This document shows, in pieces, positions 17,293 to 24,909 of a stretch of 64,000 bases of DNA (the stretch's first letter is position 1; the number at the start of each line of letters is the position of its first letter). Made by a program: the position numbers and the translations under genes. Under the pieces are notes generated by a model, which was not told where the DNA came from, ran no database searches, and saw only the letters and a program-made list of their open reading frames with translations. This stretch comes from Microbulbifer sp. MI-G (GTDB taxonomy: Bacteria > Pseudomonadota > Gammaproteobacteria > Pseudomonadales > Cellvibrionaceae): assembly GCF_030440425.1 (NCBI RefSeq), contig NZ_CP098023.1, positions 1,601,501 to 1,665,500 of the forward strand, read 5' to 3'.

Positions 17293-17879
17293 GAGCCTTG
17301 GCCCTCCAGAGTTTCGATCAGGCGTTCAGCGGCGTGCTTGGAAGCCTGCCGGATGGTTTGCATGTCGCCGAGGGGAGCCAGCGATTCGGTGTTGAAATAA
17401 ATACCGACCAGCCCGGCGGCAGCAGCGTAGACGTCATCCCGGTTAGTGTTGGGATATGAGCGCGCCAGTTCATCGGTCATGGTAACGACAAACTGGTGAT
17501 TCCATGTGTGCAGGCGTTCGCGAATGGTGGTGTCGCTGGCAGCTGCCGCGGTCAACGACAGCGCAACCAGGGCAAGCTGACTGGTCGATTGGTATTCGTC
17601 AAACAGGAGGTCGAGCAAAATTGGGATCCGGTCCTGTCCGGGTAGACACGACAGCATTGTCGCCACCTCATGTTCGGAATTGGTGAAAAAACGATCCAGA
17701 AAGGCGTCGAGAATCGCCTCCCGATTACCAATATTGTGCCGCAACAGGCTGCGGCGCATATCAGCAACTTCGGCGATCTTCTCCAATGTCGTGCCGTGCA
17801 CGCCATATTGGATAACACAGGTTTCGACCGCATCAAGAATGGTTTCAGTGCGTTCGGCTTTGAGACTGGGTCTGGGCAT
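17289..17879 (-). CDS. TetR-family transcriptional regulator
   Basis: A 196-residue regulator with an N-terminal helix-turn-helix (ERTETILDAVETCVIQYG, then TTLEKIAEVADMRRSLLRHN) and a helical ligand-binding C-terminus. It overlaps the Rieske oxygenase gene by four bases and probably controls that gene and itself. A 13-base palindrome lies 14 bases upstream of its start and is a candidate operator. The effector ligand is unknown; a substrate of the oxygenase is a reasonable guess (inference). Confidence 0.9.
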   Translation of the reverse strand: MPRPSLKAERTETILDAVETCVIQYGVHGTTLEKIAEVADMRRSLLRHNIGNREAILDAFLDRFFTNSEHEVATMLSCLPGQDRIPILLDLLFDEYQSTSQLALVALSLTAAAASDTTIRERLHTWNHQFVVTMTDELARSYPNTNRDDVYAAAAGLVGIYFNTESLAPLGDMQTIRQASKHAAERLIETLEGQGS

Positions 17880-17893
17880 TGCGTCACCAAATA

Positions 17894-17906
17894 AATAATC
17901 ATTATT
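17894..17906. promoter_or_regulatory. Palindrome upstream of TetR gene, candidate operator
   Basis: AATAAT-C-ATTATT is a perfect six-base inverted repeat around one base, 14 bases upstream of the TetR start and in the gap shared with the divergent DUF2141/hydroxylase genes. Such placement is typical of TetR autoregulation. It is AT-rich and short, so chance is possible. Confidence 0.35.
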
Positions 17907-17979
17907 GACAATCTACCAGGTGATGCATAGCATGTAAATGATCAATGTTGAAAATTTACGTTTGCGTAGAGGATTTACC

Positions 17980-18483
17980 ATGCTTTAAATATTCAAAAAA
18001 CTCCGCCTTCTGAGTGGATTGCTGGTGCTCAGTGCCGCCGGCCAGGCCGCCGATCTGAGTATTGAAGTTCATAATATTCGCAACAACGATGCTCAGTTGA
18101 TGGTTGCCGTTTTTGATACTCAGAAGGCCTACGACAATACTGATTACAGTAACGCCTACGCGTCCTACACCAACAGGGTTCACGGTGCCAAATTGAAGGT
18201 TACCTTCCACAACATACCTGCCGGCGATTACGTAATCTCGCTATTTCATGATGAAAATGGCAACAATGAGATGAACAGAAACTTTACCAATATGCCGACA
18301 GAGGGGTATGGAATTTCCAGTGCCGTTAATAAGTACGACCAGCCAGATTTCAAGCGGGCCGCGATAAAAGCGGATAGCGGCAGCCGGCTTGTAAGTATCA
18401 AGATGTTGTATGTGTCTTTGTCACAGCCCGATGTAAAACCACAGGCCAGCGCGAAGCCCGGCTCTAATCAGCTCGGGCCGTAA
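17980..18483 (+). CDS. DUF2141 family secreted protein, stop at codon 3
   Basis: The downstream frame encodes a DUF2141-type periplasmic protein: SIEVHNIRNNDAQLMVAVFD, then FHNIPAGDYVISLFHDENGN and MPTEGYGISSA, with a Pro/Ser-rich tail. Its natural start is the ATG at 17980 with GAGG six bases upstream. The encoded signal peptide reads ML-stop-IFKKLRLLSGLLVLSAAGQA, so codon 3 (17986-17988) is TAA where a Lys codon would be expected. Translation would need readthrough or re-initiation, for example at TTG 18019, which would lose the positively charged start of the signal peptide. It is either a recent pseudogene or a sequencing error; the rest of the frame is intact. Known family members are small secreted proteins without established function. 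Confidence 0.7.
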
Positions 18484-18522
18484 ACGGATGACAAGTAATC
18501 CCCACTTTCAGGCGAGGTAAGT

Positions 18523-19449
18523 ATGGATTGGTTATTTACCCGCTTTAGCGAAGACGAGCTTTACTATCTGGAAGCCTGGATCGGTGAGTGGCTTTTCTAC
18601 GTTGCGATGGCCATTTTTGCACTGGAATTATTGCGCCAGGCATGGAAGAAAAGAGTCAATTGGAACCTGCTAGGCGACGCTGTGACTAACTTCGTCACTC
18701 TCGTCGCTTTTCTTGGTATCGCGTTGTTGTTCTTTGGTGTGTACGTCGCAACGCTGTACTGGTTTTACGAGAATATGAGTATCATCCAGCTACCCAATAA
18801 ACTATGGGTTATGGGGCTGGCGATTATCCTGGCCGATTTCATTTACTATTGGGAGCATCGCTTCATGCATCGGGTCGGGTTCGGCTGGGCCACGCACACG
18901 GTTCACCACAGCTCTCCCTACTTCAATATATCGGTTGCTTTCCGCTTCGGTCCGGCTGATGGCATTCTGCCGTTGTTTTTCCACCTTCCGATGGCGATGC
19001 TTGGCTTTAACCCCTGGATGATTCTATTCGCAGAAACCATGGTGCAGCTCTACCAAACCGCGCTGCATACTGAGTTGGTCAAGAAACTGCCGCGCTGGTT
19101 TGAGGCGGTGTTCAATACACCATCGCACCACCGTGTCCACCACGGCAGTAATCCGCAGTACATTGACAAAAACTATGCCGGTATTCTGATTATCTGGGAT
19201 AAGCTATTTGGTAGTTTCGCACCTGAAAAGAAAACGGTCGTTTACGGTTTGACCAAGCCCATTGCTTCGATCAATCCGATCAAGGTGTTCTTCCACGGAT
19301 ACTGGCGCATGTTGATCGACATGGTGAGGTCGAAGAACGTCGGTGAGGCGATTGGATATTTCGTCATGCCGCCCGGCTGGAAACCGGACCGAGTGAAAGC
19401 CAGGGCAGAAAACCTGAAGCCTCCGGTGGCTACTGAGTCGGGGCGATGA
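18523..19449 (+). CDS. Sterol desaturase / fatty acid hydroxylase family protein
   Basis: A 308-residue inner-membrane di-iron hydroxylase. The eight-histidine pattern is present: HRFMH near 115, HTVHH near 126, and HHRVHH near 206, after an N-terminal pair of membrane segments. Family members hydroxylate or desaturate lipids such as sterols, alkylglycerols and carotenoids using oxygen; the substrate here is unknown. GCGAGG five bases before the ATG supports the start. It follows the DUF2141 gene by about 40 bases and overlaps a tiny membrane-protein gene at its 3' end, so all three form one plus-strand unit. Confidence 0.9.
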   Translation: MDWLFTRFSEDELYYLEAWIGEWLFYVAMAIFALELLRQAWKKRVNWNLLGDAVTNFVTLVAFLGIALLFFGVYVATLYWFYENMSIIQLPNKLWVMGLAIILADFIYYWEHRFMHRVGFGWATHTVHHSSPYFNISVAFRFGPADGILPLFFHLPMAMLGFNPWMILFAETMVQLYQTALHTELVKKLPRWFEAVFNTPSHHRVHHGSNPQYIDKNYAGILIIWDKLFGSFAPEKKTVVYGLTKPIASINPIKVFFHGYWRMLIDMVRSKNVGEAIGYFVMPPGWKPDRVKARAENLKPPVATESGR

Positions 19450-19625
19450 GTGACACTATTTGGCAATTCATCGGCGTCGGTCTGCTGATCTGGGTGGTCT
19501 TCGATCTGTTCGCGGGCCATACTTGGCTGCGCCGAAAGTATGTTCGCTCGAAGGAGCCGTTGGGTTACTGGATCATTCTGATGATGTGGTTACTATTCGC
19601 GCTTTGGTCGTTGGGAGTATTTTAA
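19446..19625 (+). CDS. 59-residue membrane protein after the hydroxylase
   Basis: The ATG at 19446 overlaps the hydroxylase stop (ATGA). The product has two hydrophobic stretches, FIGVGLLIWVVFDLF near the start and GYWIILMMWLLFALWSLGVF at the end, separated by a basic linker with RRKYVR. The topology suggests a two-helix hairpin in the inner membrane. No family recognised. The overlap implies a role tied to the hydroxylase, for example a small partner subunit (inference). Confidence 0.7.
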   Translation: MSDTIWQFIGVGLLIWVVFDLFAGHTWLRRKYVRSKEPLGYWIILMMWLLFALWSLGVF

Positions 19626-20064
19626 TTGTCATCGGTCATAAGTAATTCCAGCAAGAATCGTAGTGAGCATGTATATTCCGATGGAGATGCGGTGATCCAG
19701 TACCTGCAGGAGTAGCTAGGGGGCATCTGAATGCCTAAACCTAGTGGGTAGCCTTGGGAGTTGGCGATTGACAGATTTTTTTGAGCAATTTGGAGGGCTT
19801 TCCGAGCATGCTATTTTTCATGGTATTAGGTATTTTATTATTTCTAACCTGTTGATTATAAAAATAAAAAATGGCTTATATACAATCGATTGGGAGTAAA
19901 TTGTATACAGCTAAGTGAATTTAAAATAGCAAGTGATGATTTGTAAATCTCAACAATATGCCTAAAGGGCTTTTGACTTTAAAAAGTAAACAATGTCGCT
20001 GAAGTTCGATCCAGATTTGTCTCAACCTGTGGCAACGGGCTAAGTCCCCGGCATTTAAACAGGT
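19626..20064. other. AT-rich intergenic stretch, nothing recognised
   Basis: About 440 bp between the tiny membrane-protein gene and the convergent tesB. The middle (19800-19980) is markedly AT-rich. No coding frame, RNA gene or strong terminator was recognised. Confidence 0.5.
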
Positions 20065-20913
20065 TTAGTGTTTAATTTTCCGTATGAGCCCCTCTTGCGC
20101 GGTCGAGGCTACAAGGAGACCATCGCGGGTGAAGATCTGGCCGCGGGTGTATCCGCGCGCGCCGCTGGCCGAAGGGCTGTCGGTGACATACAAAAGCCAC
20201 TGATCCATGCGGAAATCCCGGTGGAACCACATGGCATGGTCGATACTGGCGGGCATCAGGTGGGGGTCAAACAGGGAGGTATGGTGCGGTTGCAGAGAGG
20301 TGCCCAGCAGGCCCATATCCGATGCATAGCAGAGGGCGGCGCGGTGCTCCATTGGATCGTCGGACATGCCGCCCTCTGCGCGCAGCCAGAACTTGCACTT
20401 GGGCTCGTGGATTTCGGCAGCAAAGTAGCTGTGGGGGTCAACGGGGCGAAAGTCGATCATATAGCGCCGCTGATCGTACTGTGGGCTGACAAGCCCCGCT
20501 TCCAGCGCCAGCTGCTGGGTGTTTTTCAGGCTCTCCGGCGCCGGAATCTCCCCGTTGGGCATATCCGTCTGATGATCGAAGCCTGCCTCCTTGATTTGAA
20601 ACGAAGCGGACATGTTAAAGATGGCCCGCCCCCGTTGCTTGGCAACAACCCGCCTGGTGGTGAAGCTGCCACCATCTCGGATGGGATCAACTTCATAGAT
20701 AACAGGTAATTCACTAGAGCCTGGGCGTAAAAAGTAGGCGTGCAGGGAGTGGGGCAGACGGCTTTCTACCGTCCGGCTGGCGGCAGTCAGGGCCTGGCCC
20801 AGCACTTGTCCGCCAAAAAGTATTTTTCGATAGTTTTCCACATGGTGGCGGCTGCGAAAGAGGTTGCGATCCAGCTCTTCGACATCGAGTAGTTTGTTCA
20901 GTGTTTCAGACAT
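20065..20913 (-). CDS. tesB: Acyl-CoA thioesterase II
   Basis: A 282-residue double-hotdog thioesterase, close to the E. coli TesB length (286). It has RKILFGGQVLGQAL near residue 33, SLHAYFLRPG near 58, DGGSFTTRRV near 82 (start of the lid region), and in the second hotdog ASDMGLLGTSL near 195, SIDHAMWFH near 225 and a conserved C-terminal GLLVASTAQEGLIR. It hydrolyses medium- and long-chain acyl-CoA to free acid and CoA in the cytoplasm. The ATG at 20913 fits the family; a TTG two codons upstream is possible. Confidence 0.95.
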   Translation of the reverse strand: MSETLNKLLDVEELDRNLFRSRHHVENYRKILFGGQVLGQALTAASRTVESRLPHSLHAYFLRPGSSELPVIYEVDPIRDGGSFTTRRVVAKQRGRAIFNMSASFQIKEAGFDHQTDMPNGEIPAPESLKNTQQLALEAGLVSPQYDQRRYMIDFRPVDPHSYFAAEIHEPKCKFWLRAEGGMSDDPMEHRAALCYASDMGLLGTSLQPHHTSLFDPHLMPASIDHAMWFHRDFRMDQWLLYVTDSPSASGARGYTRGQIFTRDGLLVASTAQEGLIRKIKH

Positions 20914-21436
20914 GGACAAGGTTACCTGTTCACCGGGATATCAATGGGCTCTTCATACTCTGGCTGACTGTCGCCTTGCAGAAATAGCGCAACTGCCCGG
21001 GGTTACTTGTATCTCTGGCTCCCGAGTTGGATTCACTCACAATTGGACTGGCCGACAGGCTAATAATAGGAATAGTCGGGATTGTCCGGGAGGGCGTACA
21101 TAGGTTGCTCAGCACGGGAATAATAACAGTAGATGACGCGAAAAACATCAATAGTCATGGTTTTGTCCACCTGCTTACTGAACAGGCCTTCGGCCACTGA
21201 TCTGCGGGCAAGTGGACGCCAGGTAGGCTTTTGTCTGCTTAAAGGGGGATCGGGGAGTAAGGGCTAGGGCTTTTTTTGGATGAATTGATCAAAATTCATA
21301 CATAATGGCTTGTCTTTCTTCGTATTAACTAGACTAATTTCCCGATTTGCTTTTCCAAGCGACTCGAATTGCCTATTATTCATGAACAAATAGTCAATTT
21401 CAGTTCCCAATAGTACGGGCAGAAAGGGTTGGAAAT
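20914..21436. other. Divergent intergenic region, tesB and TetR gene
   Basis: About 520 bp that must carry the promoters of minus-strand tesB and the plus-strand TetR gene. No coding frame stands out. The region near 21285-21400 is AT-rich, but no unambiguous -35/-10 pair or operator was found. Confidence 0.5.
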
Positions 21437-22114
21437 ATGGATAAGGCAAAAGAGAAGGTTCAGAGGTTTCGCGCACGAGAGCAGCGCATCCTGGATGCAG
21501 CTCTGGAGCTTCTGCTGGAGCACGGTGAAGAAAAGGTCACTGTTGAGCAGATTGCCGATCGTGTGGATATCGGCAAAGGCACTATCTACAAGCACTTTGT
21601 TTCAAAGACGGAAATCTATATGCGCTTGTTGATGGATTATGAGCGGTCTCTTGCCGAACGGCTCAAGGTGGCTGTGGGTAATGCTGAACGGGGGGATATT
21701 GCTGCACCGGCTCGGGCCTACTTTGAGTCCCGTATGGCTGATCCCGGCAAGGATCGACTCTTTCAGCGCCTGGAAGAGAAGATCATCGCCCTGAACCAGG
21801 CCCCTGAGATGATCGCCGAGCTCCATACAATCCGCAATGCCATTGCCTCTGCACTGAACCGGGTATTTGAGCGCAGGATGGAGCAGGGCATGATCAAGAG
21901 GGTGCCAGCTTACTATTACTACTCTACCTATTGGGCTTTGGTTCAGGGGGCTGTAGAGCTTTACCACTCCAAGTCGTTCGCCGATGTGATTGAGGATAGA
22001 GAGGGCCTGATGGAGTTTATTATGGATGTGGGTGTCCATATCGGCGATATCTCTGCCCGCAAGCCCCAGGAAACCAGCCATTCTGGTGACATCGCGGGCC
22101 CGTCCTTTGGCTGA
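21437..22114 (+). CDS. TetR/AcrR-family transcriptional regulator
   Basis: A 225-residue regulator. The N-terminal helix-turn-helix is clear: REQRILDAALELLLEHGEEKVTV split over residues 13-36, then QIADRVDIGKGTIYKHF, a typical TetR recognition helix. The C-terminal helical domain should bind an unknown ligand. It lies just upstream of and overlapping the DUF1285 gene. Divergent from tesB, so a link with lipid metabolism is possible but unproven. Not PsrA: its N-terminus differs. Confidence 0.9.
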   Translation: MDKAKEKVQRFRAREQRILDAALELLLEHGEEKVTVEQIADRVDIGKGTIYKHFVSKTEIYMRLLMDYERSLAERLKVAVGNAERGDIAAPARAYFESRMADPGKDRLFQRLEEKIIALNQAPEMIAELHTIRNAIASALNRVFERRMEQGMIKRVPAYYYYSTYWALVQGAVELYHSKSFADVIEDREGLMEFIMDVGVHIGDISARKPQETSHSGDIAGPSFG

Positions 22115-22670
22115 ACCACTTTTCCAGCAGTTGCAGGCGTTGCAGAAGGCGTTTCAAGGACACCCCCCGGTTGAACGGTGGAATCCAGATTTATGCGGCG
22201 ATATGGATATGGTCATCAAGCGCGACGGCCGATGGATACACGAGGGCAGCGAGATCCGCCGCCAATCACTGGTCAAGTTGTTTGCCGGGATTTTGAAGCG
22301 GGAAGGGGGGGAGTACTTTCTGGTAACTCCTGTGGAGAAGATGCGCATTCAAGTAGAAGACGTGCCTTTTGTAGCGACTCAGGTGGCACGCAATGCGAAT
22401 GGCGATGCGCAGACGTTGTTGTTTACCACCAATGTGGGTGATGTTATTGCGCTGGATGAAGGATCTAATTGGCGCTTGCAGCAGTTCGGAACCCCTTCCC
22501 GACTAATCCCTTATCTGGAAGTTCGCGGTGGTCTTCAAGCGAGGGTCTCCCGTGATGTCTTCTACCAGTTAGTCGATTGGGCTGAAGAGGATAACAATGA
22601 TTGCGAAGGTACCGGAAAACTGTTTGTTCGGAGTGCCAGTAAAGACTATTTACTCGGTTCTTATAATTGA
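22086..22670 (+). CDS. DUF1285 family protein
   Basis: A protein of about 194 residues matching DUF1285: PPVERWNPDLCGDMDMVIKR near residue 28, WIHEGSEIRRQSLVKLFAGIL, then FLVTPVEKMRIQVEDVPFVA and the C-terminal GLQARVSRDVFYQLVDWA. It is a soluble protein of unknown function. The start is uncertain: GTG at 22086 and TTG at 22107 are both possible, and the frame is open to 22026. Any of these overlaps the end of the TetR gene, implying co-translation. Confidence 0.8.
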   Translation: MTSRARPLAEPLFQQLQALQKAFQGHPPVERWNPDLCGDMDMVIKRDGRWIHEGSEIRRQSLVKLFAGILKREGGEYFLVTPVEKMRIQVEDVPFVATQVARNANGDAQTLLFTTNVGDVIALDEGSNWRLQQFGTPSRLIPYLEVRGGLQARVSRDVFYQLVDWAEEDNNDCEGTGKLFVRSASKDYLLGSYN

Positions 22671-23103
22671 TGTTATGCTATTTATAAAGTGAGAGGCAGT
22701 ATTTCGCTGACTCTGGGCTTTTGCATGAGTTCTTCACTTCTCAAGAAAGATCCCACCCTGACTTTACCGCTGCCCATTTAAATTTTGTGTTTATAACGGG
22801 AAAAGCAGGCATTACCCTGTTGTCATTTCATTTATTTGAAGCATTACTGAAGTTTTTATGCAACAAAAAGTTCAAAAAATGCAAGCCTATGTGTTTTTAT
22901 TGGAAAAATTACTAAAAATATAAAAATTTAACAAATCCGCAACATGGCGTTTCTACACTCCTCCGCGCTCATATCACTTAGGTGAAAAAGCAAACGTAAT
23001 TTTCGGGCAATCAAAAAGTGTGTTGTTTGGTTTGATGGTTATCAGTCCTCTCAATGCTTATGAGCTGCCCATATCAATGGGTGAGATTCCTGTAGGGGGA
23101 AAC
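22671..23103. other. AT-rich intergenic region before lipoprotein gene
   Basis: About 430 bp, strongly AT-rich around 22840-22940. It should hold the promoter for the lipoprotein/TonB-receptor pair. No gene or defined operator (for example a Fur-type box) was recognised by eye. Confidence 0.5.
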
Positions 23104-24792
23104 ATGAAGCGCGTACAGAATAGGCTTTTGCTGGTTGCTGTCATTGCAGCACTTATGGCTGGTTGTGATAGTGGTGGGATTAATATTGAACCGACCACTG
23201 TTGACAATTCGACAAACACCGGCGGGGGAACAAACACACCCGTAACTTCCTATGATGGTCCTTGTGCTTCCTATGAACAAGGGGATGGCACTATTGTTCA
23301 CGGTGACTACAACGAGTCAAAAGGTAATTGTGAGTACCAGCGTGATTTCGTAGATGCTGGCAACCCTTTGATGCACGATATCACTTTGGCCACTTTGGCC
23401 ACTTTGGCTGACGGCGGAGCTCATGTATTTATTGGGAGTTTAGTAATTGGTCAAAACTACGATTCCCACGCTGATATGCAAGCAGCTGGTATCACCCAGG
23501 GCGGTGATGGTACCAAACTGACTATTGAGCCAGGTGTTACAGTGGCATTTAACTCCGCCGCGGAATCACTGGTGATTAACCGCGGTTCTCAGATTTTTGC
23601 GGTGGGTACTTCAAGCGCGCCAATTACTGTTACCTCGTTATCTGATGTGAACGGTGAGATCTCTGATCCGGAAGCCGTTGGTGAGTGGGGTGGGATGGTT
23701 GTCAATGGTTTCGGGGTCACTAATAAATGTGAATACACTGGATCTGTAGATGATGGTGATCTGGCAATGGCTGACGGTGAGTGTAATGTTGACGTAGAGG
23801 GCCTCATTGGTGATGCCGTATCAAATTATGGTGGAGAGAATAATGCTGATAACTCAGGCAAGCTGAGTTATTTTCGTGTAAAACACACAGGGTTTGATGT
23901 AGTGCCAGGTAATGAACTGAATGGTATTACTTTTGGTGCTGTTGGCTCTGGTACAGTTCTGGAAAATATTCAAGCCTACTCTACTCAAGATGATGGGGTT
24001 GAGTTTTTCGGTGGCGCTGTAAACATGACTAACTATGTTGCCATGTTTGTTAACGATGACAGTATCGATATTGATGAAGGTTATCGTGGCACTATTACCA
24101 ACTCTCTGGTCATTCAGGGCCAGTCAGAAGGTGCAAACTGTATCGAGTCTGATGGTATTGGTAGCTATTCAAGTAAAGACGACGATACTATCCAAGACTT
24201 CATTGCTCGCGGCCTCAATAGCCGCCCAACAATCGATGGCTTAACCTGTATTATTTCTCCGGTTGATGGTTCTGACGATCCGGGTGCAGGCTGGCGTTTC
24301 CGTGAGGCCATTTTCCCAACTGTAATAAACTCTATGGTTGTGGCTACTTTCAATGCTGCAGACACCAAATCTTTGAACGATAACTACTGCTTGCGCATAG
24401 ATAATGAAGAGACTCTGCAGGGCGCAGAGGATGGTGATATTGTTCTTGAGTCGAATATCTTTGTTTGTGAAGAAAAGACTAATGGTGATGCACTTCCTGG
24501 TGGTCAAACTATTCAAGCGTGGGCTGTTGCCAACGAAAATATTTTTGCAGATGTTACGGGTGCGGTTGACCCAACTGCAAATACAAGTACTAACCTGCAA
24601 GTTCTTCAAGGTGCAACTCTGCCAATCTTTAGTGTGAACATTGCGGACATGGTAGTAAATGATGTTCCGATTACCATTACTCCAAAAGGCAATCGCGCGT
24701 ACTTGGGTGCCCTGAGTGAGAGCGAGGCGAATCTCGATTGGACCCGAGGTTGGGCTGTAGGGTTGGATAAAAATCTCTGGATCGCCAATTAA
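23104..24792 (+). CDS. Large secreted lipoprotein paired with TonB receptor
   Basis: A 562-residue lipoprotein: signal peptide with lipobox LMAGC and lipidated Cys at about 19, followed by Asp-Ser, a Thr/Asn/Gly-rich spacer, then a repetitive beta-rich body with motifs such as GTKLTIEPGVTVAF, EWGGMVVNG, DGVEFFGGAV and DSIDIDEG, which look like turns of a right-handed beta-helix. Two or more cysteine pairs could form disulphides. GGGGGA just before the ATG at 23104 fixes the start; the frame is open to 23020. It lies 117 bases upstream of a TonB-dependent receptor and is probably its surface or periplasmic ligand-binding partner (inference). The ligand is unknown. Confidence 0.75.
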   Translation: MKRVQNRLLLVAVIAALMAGCDSGGINIEPTTVDNSTNTGGGTNTPVTSYDGPCASYEQGDGTIVHGDYNESKGNCEYQRDFVDAGNPLMHDITLATLATLADGGAHVFIGSLVIGQNYDSHADMQAAGITQGGDGTKLTIEPGVTVAFNSAAESLVINRGSQIFAVGTSSAPITVTSLSDVNGEISDPEAVGEWGGMVVNGFGVTNKCEYTGSVDDGDLAMADGECNVDVEGLIGDAVSNYGGENNADNSGKLSYFRVKHTGFDVVPGNELNGITFGAVGSGTVLENIQAYSTQDDGVEFFGGAVNMTNYVAMFVNDDSIDIDEGYRGTITNSLVIQGQSEGANCIESDGIGSYSSKDDDTIQDFIARGLNSRPTIDGLTCIISPVDGSDDPGAGWRFREAIFPTVINSMVVATFNAADTKSLNDNYCLRIDNEETLQGAEDGDIVLESNIFVCEEKTNGDALPGGQTIQAWAVANENIFADVTGAVDPTANTSTNLQVLQGATLPIFSVNIADMVVNDVPITITPKGNRAYLGALSESEANLDWTRGWAVGLDKNLWIAN

Positions 24793-24909
24793 GATAGGTG
24801 ATGCAGTAGGATTATATCCTGATTTCTTTGAGCGCCGCCTTCGCTGATGGAGTCGGCGTCCTATTTCATTGTACTACCTTATTAGTCAGAAACTGTAAGA
24901 GACTGAGTA

